DNA of 64,000 nt, from the NCBI GenBank assembly GCA_050948825.1, contig JBMNEO010000006.1:1-64000 (forward strand), in the 5' to 3' direction. How positions within the stretch are numbered: the first letter of the stretch is position 1; each line of letters starts with the position of its first letter. The translations under genes and the position numbers were made by a program. The notes beneath the pieces were generated by a model. It saw nothing but the letters and a program-made list of their open reading frames with translations, searched no databases and was not told the origin of the DNA. This DNA comes from DUQX01 sp050948825 (GTDB lineage: Bacteria; Bacillota; Dethiobacteria; DTU022; UBA8154). Of the stretch, positions 50,792 to 60,571 are shown piece after piece.

Positions 50792-51693
50792 AATTCAATT
50801 TCCCTTTTATAAAATATGGACGTAGAGCATCTATCCTATCGGGTTTAATTATCTTAATCGGCATAGTATCGCTCTTTGTAAACGGGCTCAACCTGGGCAT
50901 TGATTTTACAGGGGGAACAATTTTCCACCTGCGCCTGGAAGATGGGTACCGTATGGAGGAAGTAAGGGAAGTGTTGGCACCCTTTGGATTGGACGGGGTT
51001 CCACTGCAAAGGGTTGGCGGCAGCGAAGGCAATGAAGTAATTGCTAAAGCGCCGCCCCTGGCTGAAGCTGAAAGGCAGAAGATTATTGAAGCATTCCAGG
51101 AACACTGGACGCAGATGACCGCTAAAGATATCCTGCGTATTGAAAACGTAGGTGCCGTAATAGGAAAAGAGCTGACCAGGGAAGCATTTTTGGCGCTTGT
51201 CGTTGCCGCCCTGGGAATGGTTCTTTATATTACCCTGCGTTTTGAATTTAAATTTGCTCTGGCGGCTATTATTGCTTTATTGCACGATGCTTTTATTATG
51301 GTAGCGATATTTTCTATCTTTATGATCGAGATTAACAGCACTTTCATAGCTGCGATTTTAACGATAATCGGTTACTCAATTAACGATACGATTGTTATTT
51401 TTGACCGAATCAGGGAAAATCTGAAAACCCGTCGTAAAAAGGCCGTTCCGGAAGTGGTTAACGACAGTATTAATGAGAACCTGATCCGCTGTATTAACAC
51501 TTCCCTAACAACCCTGGTAGTCCTTATCTGCCTTTTTATTGCTTTTAACTTTTTTATCGGCGGGATGGACCTCAAGGTATTTGCGCTAGCGCTGATGGTT
51601 GGAGTAATCGCCGGCACTTATTCTTCAATTTTTATCGCCAGCCCGCTCTGGCTCTTATTCAGGAAGGAAGGCATCATTGAACAGCAGCAGTAA
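50788..51693 (+). CDS. secF: Protein translocase subunit SecF
   Basis: A 301-residue SecF with NLGIDFTGGTIFHLRLE near residue 32, six membrane helices and the motif TIIGYSINDTIVIFDRIREN near residue 190. It works with SecD in the late step of protein export. Its ATG overlaps the secD stop by four bases. Its own end overlaps recJ by 17 bases. Confidence 0.96.
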   Translation: MKFNFPFIKYGRRASILSGLIILIGIVSLFVNGLNLGIDFTGGTIFHLRLEDGYRMEEVREVLAPFGLDGVPLQRVGGSEGNEVIAKAPPLAEAERQKIIEAFQEHWTQMTAKDILRIENVGAVIGKELTREAFLALVVAALGMVLYITLRFEFKFALAAIIALLHDAFIMVAIFSIFMIEINSTFIAAILTIIGYSINDTIVIFDRIRENLKTRRKKAVPEVVNDSINENLIRCINTSLTTLVVLICLFIAFNFFIGGMDLKVFALALMVGVIAGTYSSIFIASPLWLLFRKEGIIEQQQ

Positions 51694-54226
51694 TTATAAT
51701 AAAGTAAGCGTGCAGAAAATCCTGCGACTGTATCCGCAGGACTATGAAAAAAGGGCTGCTCTATCTAAAAAGTTAAATATTGCTCTGCCCGCGGCTCAGG
51801 TTTTAATCAACAGGGGAATTAATACTGTCGAAGAAGGTGAAGCTTTTCTTAAACCTGATCTTTCGCGGTTGCATTCCCCTTTTTTGATGAAAGATATGGA
51901 ACCGGCTGTTGAAATTTTAATAAATGCTATTAAGAGTGGAGATAAAATTGCCGTTTACGGTGATTATGATGTAGATGGAATTACTTCAACGGCTATTTTA
52001 TTTTTGCTGTTGCAGAACCTGGGCGGGGCAGTAATCTTTTATATCCCGGACCGTCAGCAGGAGGGTTACAGCTTAAATTGTGCAGCCCTGGATCATCTCA
52101 AGAGCCGCGGTGTTTCAACGATAGTAACGGTGGATTGCGGCATTAATTCCTTTGTGGAGGCGGAATATGCCCGCAAGCTGCAGATGAAGATGATCATCAC
52201 CGATCACCATCAACCAGCTGATGCTTTACCGGAAGCTGCAGCAGTAATAAACCCCCTGCGAAGTGATTGCACCTATCCTTTTAAAGGCCTTTGCGGGGCA
52301 GGGGTGGCCTTTAAACTTGGACAGGCCCTGCTGATGCGGACCGGAAAGGATGCTAAAGGAGATGATTTTGCAGGTGATGATCATGCCGGGGACGATCATG
52401 CAGGGGATGTGGAATCTGGTGGAAGCATAAATATCCTGGATTACCTTGACCTTGTTGCGCTGGGTACAGTGGCTGATATATCCCCGCTGGTTGAAGAGAA
52501 CCGTATATTGGTAGTGCACGGCCTGATGCAAATGAAAAGAAACCTTCGTCCCGGGTTAAAAGCCCTTTGCGAAGTGGCGGCATTAAACAAAGAAAGAATT
52601 ACCGCAAGGGATCTGGCCTTTATTATCGCACCGCGCCTGAATGCAGCCGGACGCATGGGGGATGCTTCCCGCTCTTTATACCTGCTTTTGGAAGGGGAAG
52701 CTGAAAAAGTGCGGAAGATGGCGGAGGAGCTGCATGAAGAGAATAAACGCCGCCAGGCGCTGGAATTGAAGATATTTAATGAAGCATGCCGTATGGTTGA
52801 AGAGGGAAAAGAAAGTCAGGGGCGGTCTTTTATCCTCCTGGCGGGCGAGGGTTGGCACAGTGGGGTTTTAGGGATAGTAGCGAGCCGGATGGTAGAAAAA
52901 TATAATGTTCCCGTAATTTTGGTTGCGCTTGAAGACGGTGCCGCCAAGGGATCGGGGCGAAGTGCGGGGAATTTTGACCTGTTTTCGGCTTTGAGCCGGT
53001 GCAAGTCAATCCTGGTGAGTTTTGGCGGCCATTCACAGGCTGCCGGTCTGACGGTAAGCGAGGAAAATATTGTATTACTGCGGGAAAAATTGAACGCTCT
53101 TGCTGAAAAACATTTTGAGAGCTCTCCGGCTGCGGATGTCCTTTACGCAGATGCCGAACTTGAACCTGAGGAGATTACCCCCGATCTGGTCAGGGAACTG
53201 GGGATGCTTGAGCCTTTTGGCCCTGGAAATCCGGAACCATGCTTTATCGGCAAAAAATGGTTTCTGGAAAAGAAAAGGGAGGTCGGTAAACGGCTTCAGC
53301 ATCTGCAGCTGAACCTTAAAAAAAATGATCAAAGTTTTTACGGCATCAGCTTTAACGGTAAAAGCCGGCTTCCGGAAGCGGATCTTTTCAGGGAAATTGA
53401 CTTAGCTTTTAATATTTCTTTTGACCGGTGGAGAGGAAATGATGCTTTACAGCTGGAAATATTTCATTTCTCTTATTGCGATGAATTCATTGGTGGAAAA
53501 CTGTCGATTGTTGATAAACGGGAAACGGTGCGCAAAATATCTTATGTAAACAATCTGCTGGAGAAAGGCGAAGGGGTGCTGATTTTTGTCAATACGGTCG
53601 GCCGGTTAAATAATTTAAAAAAAATATTTTCCGGTGGTCGGCAAATATTTTTCAGCCATCAGGGTAAAATATTTTCCAATAATTATGGGAAAGCACCAAA
53701 GCATATTGTGCTTTTTGATCTGCCGCTGGCAGAGATGCAGTTAACCCAACTGTTAGGTTCTTTGAGCAACTTTGACAATCGGGATTTTCAGCTTCATTTA
53801 TTATTTGGCAGTCGTGACTATAACGAAAATATGAAGCTGCTGCTGGCTACAGTCCCGGCCTTTTCTTCCCTGGAACTGATTTATTCGGCATTGCAAAAGG
53901 TGGCATCCAAAGAACCTGTTCCGTTGGCGAGTGCCTGCAGCAGGATTAGAAAAATGCTTCCATTTACTGCGACAAAATTTCTTTTGGAAAAATGCATGGA
54001 GATATTTTTGGAGGCCTCACATCTTGATCTGAATGAGAAAGGCATTTTTTTAAGGAACAATTCCAGTGACCCCTGTATTTTGCTAAGAGATTTGTCCAGG
54101 ATTGAGATTTTTCAAAAGGGACGCCTTAAGTGGAAGGAAACACTTTTATGGCAGCAATTTTTACTGGAAGAAGCGGGAGAGGAAATCCTTCATTATTTGA
54201 ATGACTTTACTAACCTGGATACATAA
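51677..54226 (+). CDS. recJ: Single-stranded-DNA exonuclease RecJ
   Basis: An 849-residue RecJ. The DHH domain has GDYDVDGITSTAI (near residue 95), TVDCGIN and ITDHHQPAD (near 175). The DHHA1 domain has SGVLGIVASRMVEKY and FGGHSQAAGL (near 453). An OB fold follows, then a long C-terminal region. It degrades single-stranded DNA 5' to 3' in repair and recombination. A Gly-Asp-Asp-His-Ala repeat (residues about 228-245; bases 52358-52411) is an unusual insertion in the DHH domain. The start is TTG 51677 with GGAAGG upstream, inside secF. Confidence 0.95.
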   Translation: MNSSSNYNKVSVQKILRLYPQDYEKRAALSKKLNIALPAAQVLINRGINTVEEGEAFLKPDLSRLHSPFLMKDMEPAVEILINAIKSGDKIAVYGDYDVDGITSTAILFLLLQNLGGAVIFYIPDRQQEGYSLNCAALDHLKSRGVSTIVTVDCGINSFVEAEYARKLQMKMIITDHHQPADALPEAAAVINPLRSDCTYPFKGLCGAGVAFKLGQALLMRTGKDAKGDDFAGDDHAGDDHAGDVESGGSINILDYLDLVALGTVADISPLVEENRILVVHGLMQMKRNLRPGLKALCEVAALNKERITARDLAFIIAPRLNAAGRMGDASRSLYLLLEGEAEKVRKMAEELHEENKRRQALELKIFNEACRMVEEGKESQGRSFILLAGEGWHSGVLGIVASRMVEKYNVPVILVALEDGAAKGSGRSAGNFDLFSALSRCKSILVSFGGHSQAAGLTVSEENIVLLREKLNALAEKHFESSPAADVLYADAELEPEEITPDLVRELGMLEPFGPGNPEPCFIGKKWFLEKKREVGKRLQHLQLNLKKNDQSFYGISFNGKSRLPEADLFREIDLAFNISFDRWRGNDALQLEIFHFSYCDEFIGGKLSIVDKRETVRKISYVNNLLEKGEGVLIFVNTVGRLNNLKKIFSGGRQIFFSHQGKIFSNNYGKAPKHIVLFDLPLAEMQLTQLLGSLSNFDNRDFQLHLLFGSRDYNENMKLLLATVPAFSSLELIYSALQKVASKEPVPLASACSRIRKMLPFTATKFLLEKCMEIFLEASHLDLNEKGIFLRNNSSDPCILLRDLSRIEIFQKGRLKWKETLLWQQFLLEEAGEEILHYLNDFTNLDT

Positions 54227-54271
54227 TTTATACTAAGAAAGTAGAAGAGAAAGAGAAATGTAGGGGAAAAA

Positions 54272-56443
54272 ATGAGCCTGCAAGTTCTAAAAAAGCGCTT
54301 TACAAAGTATAACGAAAAGCGGGAAGATTGGGCTTTAATCCGCAAGGCTTATCAGTTTGCCCTGAAGGCTCATGCTGGCCAGAAGAGGATCTCCGGGGAT
54401 TTGTTTATCACACATCCACTGGGGGTTGCTTATATTCTTGCCGATCTTGAGCTGGACCTGGTTACTGTAATGTGCGGGCTGCTTCATGATGTCCTCGAGG
54501 ATACTCCTGTAACTTATGAGGAAATTGAAGAGGAGTTTGGCGACGAGGTTGCTTATTTGGTTGATGGGGTGACCAAGTTAAGCCGTATGGAATTTCGTTC
54601 CAAGGAAGAACACCAGGCGGAAACATGGCGCAAAATGTTTGTTGCAATGGCCAAAGACATTCGGGTAATTTTAATCAAACTGGCCGATAGAACTCACAAC
54701 ATGCGGACGTTACGTTATCTGAAGGATACCAAGCAGAAAGAAATAGCGCGCGAGACGCTGGAGATCTATGCTCCTTTAGCTCACCGGCTGGGTATCTATA
54801 AGGTAAAATGGGAACTGGAGGATCTGGCCTTTCGTTATCTGAACACTTCAGAATATTACAATCTTGTAGATAAATTGTCGATGAAGCGCAAGGAAAGAGA
54901 AGAATTTATCAGTAACATGATTGCCGTTCTCCAGGAGAGGATTAATGAGGCGGGGATTCCTGCGGAAATAAGCGGACGTCCCAAACATATCTACGGCATA
55001 TACCATAAAATGAGATCTCAGGATAAGGATTTTAGCGAGATCTATGATCTGACCGCTGTGCGAATTATTGTAGGGACTATCAGGGAATGTTACGGGGCGC
55101 TGGGGATCGTTCATACTCTCTGGCGGCCGATTCCGGGACATTTCAATGATTATATAGCCATGCCCAAGCCAAATATGTACCAATCCCTGCATACCACGGT
55201 GGTATGCGCTGAAAACCAGTTGCTGGAGGTGCAGATCCGCACCAGAGAGATGCACCGCACGGCGGAATATGGTATCGCTGCACACTGGAAATACAAGGAA
55301 AAAGTAAAGGATGACCGGGAGTTTGAAGAAAAGCTTTCCTGGTTGAGACAACTGCTGGATTGGCAGCAGGATTTAAAGGATGCTCACGAATTTATGGAGC
55401 ATCTAAAAATCGATCTTTTTGCAGATGAAGTATTTATTTTTACTCCCAAGGGGGATGTGGTCGATCTCCCCGCCGGGTCTGTCCCGCTTGATTTTGCTTA
55501 TAAGATCCATACCGATATCGGCAACCGCTGCGTAGGCGCTAAAGTTAACGGCCGTATTGTTCCGTTGGAATATAAGCTGCGCACAGGTGATATGGTAGAA
55601 GTTATTACCAGCAAGCAGGGTAATCCCAGCAGGGACTGGTTGAAGATAGTTGTCAGTTCTCATGCCAAGAGTAAAATCAGAGCATGGTTCAAAAAAGAAA
55701 GAAAAGAAGAAAATATCGCCAAGGGGAAGGAGAGCCTGGAGAAAGAAATTCGCAGGTTAAACCTCAAGCCCCACCTATTGCTTAAAGAACAACTCCTGGA
55801 GGATATAGGTGCAAAATATAACCTCCTTTCGGGGGACGACGTCTATGCCGCCGTAGGTTATGGTGGAGTATCGACGCGACAGATTATCTCGAGGCTTAGA
55901 GAAGAATACCGCAAAAAATTTGGGGAGGAGGAGGAACTTCCTCCGGTAGAAATAAAACCCTGGAAAGGGGCTACTAAAGCTGCACGGGGAATTAAAGTAG
56001 AGGGTATTGATAACCTGTTGATTCGTTTCTCTAAATGCTGTAACCCTGTGCCGGGTGATGAGATCGTAGGTTTTATCACGAGGGGAAGGGGAATATCCAT
56101 CCACTGCAAAGATTGCCCCAATGTATTAAAAGCCGGAGAAAAAGAACGCTTGCTGAAAGTGTACTGGCAAACTGACAGCGATATTTCCTATCCGGTTGCT
56201 ATTGAAATAACAGCTATGGATCGTCCAAACCTTTTGGCGGAGGTCATGCATGCCGTCAGCGAAAGCAAGGTCAATATAACCGCTGTAAATGGCCGGACAA
56301 CCAGGGATAAAATCTTTATTGTCAACATGACTTTTGTTGTAAGGGATCTGGAACATCTTGAACACATAATAAACAAAATAAAAAGGGTGAAAGATGTATT
56401 TTCTGTCAGGCGTTATGCGGGTGCATCTTCCCCGGGGAAGTGA
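54272..56443 (+). CDS. relA: RelA/SpoT bifunctional (p)ppGpp synthetase/hydrolase
   Basis: A 723-residue Rel protein. The HD hydrolase domain has HAGQKRISGDLFITHPL (near residue 34) and GLLHDVLEDTP (near 70). The synthetase domain shows YGIYHKMRSQDKDFSEIYDL (near 235). A TGS domain (about 385-450) and an ACT domain (about 650-715) complete the usual long form. The HD motif is intact, so both synthesis and breakdown of the alarmone are likely. GTG 56440 of the next frame overlaps its end. Confidence 0.96.
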   Translation: MSLQVLKKRFTKYNEKREDWALIRKAYQFALKAHAGQKRISGDLFITHPLGVAYILADLELDLVTVMCGLLHDVLEDTPVTYEEIEEEFGDEVAYLVDGVTKLSRMEFRSKEEHQAETWRKMFVAMAKDIRVILIKLADRTHNMRTLRYLKDTKQKEIARETLEIYAPLAHRLGIYKVKWELEDLAFRYLNTSEYYNLVDKLSMKRKEREEFISNMIAVLQERINEAGIPAEISGRPKHIYGIYHKMRSQDKDFSEIYDLTAVRIIVGTIRECYGALGIVHTLWRPIPGHFNDYIAMPKPNMYQSLHTTVVCAENQLLEVQIRTREMHRTAEYGIAAHWKYKEKVKDDREFEEKLSWLRQLLDWQQDLKDAHEFMEHLKIDLFADEVFIFTPKGDVVDLPAGSVPLDFAYKIHTDIGNRCVGAKVNGRIVPLEYKLRTGDMVEVITSKQGNPSRDWLKIVVSSHAKSKIRAWFKKERKEENIAKGKESLEKEIRRLNLKPHLLLKEQLLEDIGAKYNLLSGDDVYAAVGYGGVSTRQIISRLREEYRKKFGEEEELPPVEIKPWKGATKAARGIKVEGIDNLLIRFSKCCNPVPGDEIVGFITRGRGISIHCKDCPNVLKAGEKERLLKVYWQTDSDISYPVAIEITAMDRPNLLAEVMHAVSESKVNITAVNGRTTRDKIFIVNMTFVVRDLEHLEHIINKIKRVKDVFSVRRYAGASSPGK

Positions 56444-56451
56444 ATAATCAC

Positions 56452-56901
56452 ATGCGCGCAGTTGTTCAAAGAGCAGGGCATTCTTTTGTTGAAGTAAATG
56501 ATCAAGTGATCGGAGAAATAAACAAAGGGCTGGTTGTTTTTTTGGGGGTAGGCGTTGATGACGAAGAGGAGGATTGCAGTTATCTTGCCGACAAAATAAG
56601 CGGGTTGCGTATTTTTGAAGACAGCAGCGGCAAGATGAACCTCTCTATAAAAGATACCGGGGGCGAAATCTTATGTATATCACAGTTTACGCTTTACGGA
56701 GACTGCCGTAAAGGGCGCCGCCCCAGTTTTATAGCGGCTGCCGTCCCGGAAAAAGCTGCTTTTCTCTATGATAAATTATGTCATATGTTAAGGAATAAAG
56801 GCCTAAAGGTTGAAACTGGACAATTCCAGGCCAAAATGAAAATCAAAGTTGACAACGATGGTCCCGTAACTATTCTGCTGGACAGCAAGAAACATTTTTA
56901 G
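56452..56901 (+). CDS. dtd: D-aminoacyl-tRNA deacylase
   Basis: A 149-residue Dtd beginning MRAVVQRAGHSFVEV, with SQFTLYGDCRKGRRPSF (near residue 80, including the SQFTL motif) and the Gly-x-Pro motif in DNDGPVTI near the C-terminus. It removes D-amino acids from mischarged tRNA. I take ATG 56452, the family's usual start, although GTG 56440 is also in frame. It is followed at once by the inverted-repeat element. Confidence 0.95.
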   Translation: MRAVVQRAGHSFVEVNDQVIGEINKGLVVFLGVGVDDEEEDCSYLADKISGLRIFEDSSGKMNLSIKDTGGEILCISQFTLYGDCRKGRRPSFIAAAVPEKAAFLYDKLCHMLRNKGLKVETGQFQAKMKIKVDNDGPVTILLDSKKHF

Positions 56902-56987
56902 TGCGACATTGGGGACGGTTCTCCTTGTCGCATTTTTACGCGTTGCGACAGAGGGATGCGACAAGGAGAACCGTCCCCAATGTCGCA
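56902..56987. repeat. Inverted-repeat element with 31-bp perfect arms
   Basis: The arms 56902-56932 and 56957-56987 are exact reverse complements with a 24-base spacer, which includes a third TGCGACA-like copy (TTGCGACAG). Each arm can also fold on itself, as it starts TGCGACA and ends TTGTCGCA around GGGGACGGTTCTC. It fills the whole 86-base gap between the dtd stop and the amidase stop. I have seen GGGGACGGTTCT-bearing REP-like elements in Clostridia genomes; that is recall, not a search. It may also terminate both convergent genes. Confidence 0.85.
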
Positions 56988-58739
56988 TTAGGGCTCGAGG
57001 TTGTAGTATCTCAGTATTCCCCGGTAGACCCCTTCGGCCCCCAATTTGAGGAAGTCGTTTGATTTGAGCATTTTTTCGTCTACTGCGTTGGAAAGAAATG
57101 CTAACTCAAGCAGGACTGAGGGCATGCTGGTTTCCTTGATTACATGAAAGGGCTTTGTTTTAACGCCCCGGTTGGGCAGTTTTAGCAAACGCGTGGTTTC
57201 CTGCTGCAGGAGCGAGGCCAGGTAGAAGCTTTGTGGAGAAGTGCTTTTGTTTTGATAGTAGTAGGTTTCCGTCCCGGAAGCAAAGATGTTAGTCAGGTGC
57301 GCATTCGCATGGATGCTGATAAAAAGATCGGCCTTGGCCTTTTCAGCTTTGGCCACCCTTTCGCTTAAGCTGATGTTTACATCGCTCTTGCGTGTCAGAA
57401 CCACATTAAAACCCCGGGATTGCAGCAAATCGGCCAGGTATAAAGACACGGTAAGGTTTACGTTTTTTTCCTTTAACCCCGTAATACCGGTAGCCCCGGA
57501 ATCGCTGCCACCATGCCCAGGATCTATTACAAGAGTAATGTTTTGGGTTTTTATACTTCCAGCACGTGAGGGATTATTTCGTGAAATATCAGATGCTACT
57601 TCTATTAAGGAAACGTGCTCACCGCTGATCCAGCCGTATTGACCTGTTGGGGTCTGCACATAGTACCAGCCGTCCTGTTCCTGCAGAGCGAGCAGGTGAT
57701 TTCCGGAATAGACTCTTCCGGTTTGAGTGTGCCTAAGCCCCGGGCCGGAGCGTACCCTCAAGATATCGGCTTTGACTGTCGCGAGCCTAAAATATGTTTC
57801 GGGCGGCTCATTTTTTTCTTCAGCATTGATTTTTTTAGTGTGCCAGCCGGCAACCCACCCCTGTTTCCCGTCCGGAAGCGTTACTTGCAACCAGCCGTTT
57901 TCGTCTGATTGCAGGACTGTAAGAACCGTGTCCGTAGGGATAATATCGATAGGAAAGTTGTCCAGGCCGGGCTTATTTCTCAATAGCAAAAAATCTATAT
58001 CGGCAATGACCTGGAAAGGATATTGCTCTGTCATTTTCCCCTGGGTATCCTTTTCCCCCGGGGTTTTTATTTTTTCATCAGCGGGTTCGCCTGCCGGTTT
58101 ATCTTCCGGGTTTGCCATAGATTCTTTTTCGTCTCGGGTTATTCCTTCGCCTGGATAATCTTTAACTAATTCTTCTCTGGCAAGTTCATCTTTTGAAATA
58201 TAGGATGTGTGCTCCCGGAAGATCCATCCGCTTGAACCGTCCGCCAGCCTTACCAGCAGCCATTTGCCCTTTTCAAAATATACCAAAACTGAATAATTGC
58301 GGTTTAACTGATTAATTTTATCATAATTTGATTCAGGGCCAACCCTGACGTTTAACAGATTAACTTCGACATTTGTTTTTTCTCCGATAATTGTTGGAAG
58401 CGTGTCCACCATTTTAGCAGAAAAACTGGTATATTCACTACAAACCCAGCCGGTTCTGCCGTCTTGAAGCTGAACCAGCAGCCAGTCTCCTTCTTGAAAA
58501 AGAACATACAAAGGAGTGCCCGCTGATAGGCCATCTATTTTGGTAAAAGAAGTTGAAGGGCCTGTCCTCATATTGAGCCTCTCCACTTTTACCTGTACAA
58601 TGGTTTGGTTATCAACTGCTTCCGTGACAGAAATATTTGCAGTTATAGCAATTAAAAAAAATGCCAGTATCAGGTTCAATTTCAGGAGAAGTTTAAGAAG
58701 CTTAAAATATTGTACGATAGTAGTATTTCTTTCTTCCAT
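56988..58739 (-). CDS. N-acetylmuramoyl-L-alanine amidase with SH3 repeats
   Basis: A 583-residue secreted cell-wall hydrolase. An N-terminal hydrophobic helix (LILAFFLIAITANISVTEA, about residues 19-40) is a signal or anchor. Four bacterial SH3 domains follow (about 48-105, 128-185, 255-312 and 330-390), each with an R-x-G-P-like core, for example LNMRTGPSTS and ILRVRSGPG. An acidic Pro/Glu-rich linker lies after the second. The Amidase_3 domain has LVIDPGHGGSDSGA (near 410), the catalytic-metal His in ISIHANA and Glu in VLLELAFLSN. It cuts between muramic acid and the peptide. ATG 58739 follows GGAGG. Confidence 0.94.
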   Translation of the reverse strand: MEERNTTIVQYFKLLKLLLKLNLILAFFLIAITANISVTEAVDNQTIVQVKVERLNMRTGPSTSFTKIDGLSAGTPLYVLFQEGDWLLVQLQDGRTGWVCSEYTSFSAKMVDTLPTIIGEKTNVEVNLLNVRVGPESNYDKINQLNRNYSVLVYFEKGKWLLVRLADGSSGWIFREHTSYISKDELAREELVKDYPGEGITRDEKESMANPEDKPAGEPADEKIKTPGEKDTQGKMTEQYPFQVIADIDFLLLRNKPGLDNFPIDIIPTDTVLTVLQSDENGWLQVTLPDGKQGWVAGWHTKKINAEEKNEPPETYFRLATVKADILRVRSGPGLRHTQTGRVYSGNHLLALQEQDGWYYVQTPTGQYGWISGEHVSLIEVASDISRNNPSRAGSIKTQNITLVIDPGHGGSDSGATGITGLKEKNVNLTVSLYLADLLQSRGFNVVLTRKSDVNISLSERVAKAEKAKADLFISIHANAHLTNIFASGTETYYYQNKSTSPQSFYLASLLQQETTRLLKLPNRGVKTKPFHVIKETSMPSVLLELAFLSNAVDEKMLKSNDFLKLGAEGVYRGILRYYNLEP

Positions 58740-58814
58740 TATGTAACCTCCAACGGAAAATAAGCGATCATGTATTAATAATTTATATTTCAGCATTAAT
58801 TTGGCAGCTTAAAC

Positions 58815-58842
58815 AAATTATGCTAAAATTTTAGCATAATTT
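58815..58842. promoter_or_regulatory. 28-bp perfect palindrome between amidase and activator genes
   Basis: Bases 58815-58828 and 58829-58842 are exact reverse complements without a spacer, around the core TGCTAAAATTTTAGCA. It lies between divergent genes, 76 bases from the amidase start and 118 from the activator start, where a dimeric regulator could act on either. With no T-run on either side it is not a normal terminator. Confidence 0.75.
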
Positions 58843-58959
58843 TATTCATTTGCATAGAAGGTAATTTATTCCACCAGCGGCACAGAGTAGGTTGACATTA
58901 CGATTTATTGAGTTTATACTAGATTTATAATATTTTAACTTTTATTTCGGGGGTATATT

Positions 58960-60324
58960 TTGAAACTAGAAAGTATTGGCGAACTATTAACTTTATGGAC
59001 ATACTCCAGTGATGCTTTCTTGATTCTTGACAAAAAGGCAAAAATTTTATATGCCAATCCTGCCCTTGAGCAGGTCTCCGGAATAGGCTTGAAAAGTCAG
59101 GTAGGTAAGACCATCAGTGAACTTATCAAACGTGGCATAATAAATGATTCTGCATCCTTGAAAGCCATTCAACAAAAAAAGATAATCACTAGTGAATTAA
59201 ATACTGCTGCAGGAAAAAAATTGTTAAGCACAGCATCTCCGGTGATCGATTCAGCTTCCGGCAAGTTGGAACGGGTTGTATGCAATATCAGGAGCATGTC
59301 CATTATTTCAAAGGATAAAATGGCTCCGGGTATTACCGATGAGGAATGTCGGATTAACGGCAGTATCGGTCCGGGTTTTTATAAAAAAATTAATATTGAT
59401 GGCGGCAAATACGAACTTGTTTATATAAGCGACAAGATGGATCTTACCGTAAAGCTAGCTTGTCAGTTAAGCGGGGTAGATTCTACCGTTCTAATTTTAG
59501 GTGAGACCGGGGTAGGCAAAGATCTTATTGCTCGTCTGATACATGAATACAGCCTTCGCAATGATGCCGGAAGTTTTATTAAAGTAAATTGTGCCGCTAT
59601 TGCTAAGAGCCTCATTGAATCTGAGCTTTTCGGCTATGAGCCGGGTTCTTTTACCGGTGCCCTTAAGTTTGGCAAACCCGGGTTTGTTGAGCTGGCAAAA
59701 GGCGGAACTTTATTTCTTGATGAAGTTGCAGAGCTGCCGTTGGAGACACAGGCAAAATTACTGGGCGTTCTTCAAGACAGGGAGTATTTTAAAGTTGGGG
59801 GTACTAAAAAGAATGTTGCAGATGTAAGAATTATTGCGGCAACAAACCAGAATTTACAGGAGATGGTTTATGCCGGGACATTCAGAAAAGATCTGTTTTA
59901 CCGTTTAAACGTTATTCCGGTTGAAGTGCCTCCCTTACGCGCACATAAAGAGGATATACCGGTATTAATTTACCATTTTTGGGCGAAATTAAAGAAGAAA
60001 TATGGAATTGAGAAAGTAATAAGCGAGGATATTATTCACCATTTATATGCATATCCCTGGCCGGGTAATGTAAGGGAATTGGAGAGTTTGGTTGAAAGAC
60101 TAATGGTTACCGTACCGCAGGATAAAATCTCTCTTGCAGATCTTCCAAAAACTTATCTGTTAATGAAGCCAGATAATACTGATACGCTTAAGGAAAAAGT
60201 AAAACAGTATGAATGGCAGCTTGTCAAAGAAGCACTGGAACAATCGGATAATAAGCTGGAAGCAGCCGAGAAATTAGGAATAAGCCTTTCAAGCCTCTTC
60301 AGGAAAATGCAGCACAAATTTTGA
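58960..60324 (+). CDS. Sigma-54-dependent activator with PAS domain, GSFTGA variant
   Basis: A 454-residue enhancer-binding protein. A PAS domain (about residues 15-115; DAFLILDKKAKILYANPALE) is followed by the AAA+ domain with GETGVGKD, TLFLDEVAE and DVRIIAATN. A Fis-type helix-turn-helix ends the protein (NKLEAAEKLGISLSSLFRK). The sigma-54 contact loop reads GSFTGA instead of the usual GAFTGA. The start is TTG 58960 after GGGGGTA. A sigma-54 promoter lies 250 bases past its end, before the TRAP transporter, which it probably controls. Confidence 0.92.
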   Translation: MKLESIGELLTLWTYSSDAFLILDKKAKILYANPALEQVSGIGLKSQVGKTISELIKRGIINDSASLKAIQQKKIITSELNTAAGKKLLSTASPVIDSASGKLERVVCNIRSMSIISKDKMAPGITDEECRINGSIGPGFYKKINIDGGKYELVYISDKMDLTVKLACQLSGVDSTVLILGETGVGKDLIARLIHEYSLRNDAGSFIKVNCAAIAKSLIESELFGYEPGSFTGALKFGKPGFVELAKGGTLFLDEVAELPLETQAKLLGVLQDREYFKVGGTKKNVADVRIIAATNQNLQEMVYAGTFRKDLFYRLNVIPVEVPPLRAHKEDIPVLIYHFWAKLKKKYGIEKVISEDIIHHLYAYPWPGNVRELESLVERLMVTVPQDKISLADLPKTYLLMKPDNTDTLKEKVKQYEWQLVKEALEQSDNKLEAAEKLGISLSSLFRKMQHKF

Positions 60325-60571
60325 TTGTTTCCTTTATTGCCTGTATTGCCTGCAGTATTTTCTTCCCCTTATTTTGGAGCGTTTCCATCATAAATAGTCT
60401 AAAATTTCTGCCAACCAATAATTTATTTTTTTTCTTGCTTTCTGTCATTCTTGAAATAAAGTTTTCACAAATGGAAGATTGCCATTAATTATCCTAGAGT
60501 TTTTTAAATATATAATGCAGTGAAAACAGGTGTTGAGGTCATTGCTGTGAAAGTTGCGCCTCTTAAAGAAT

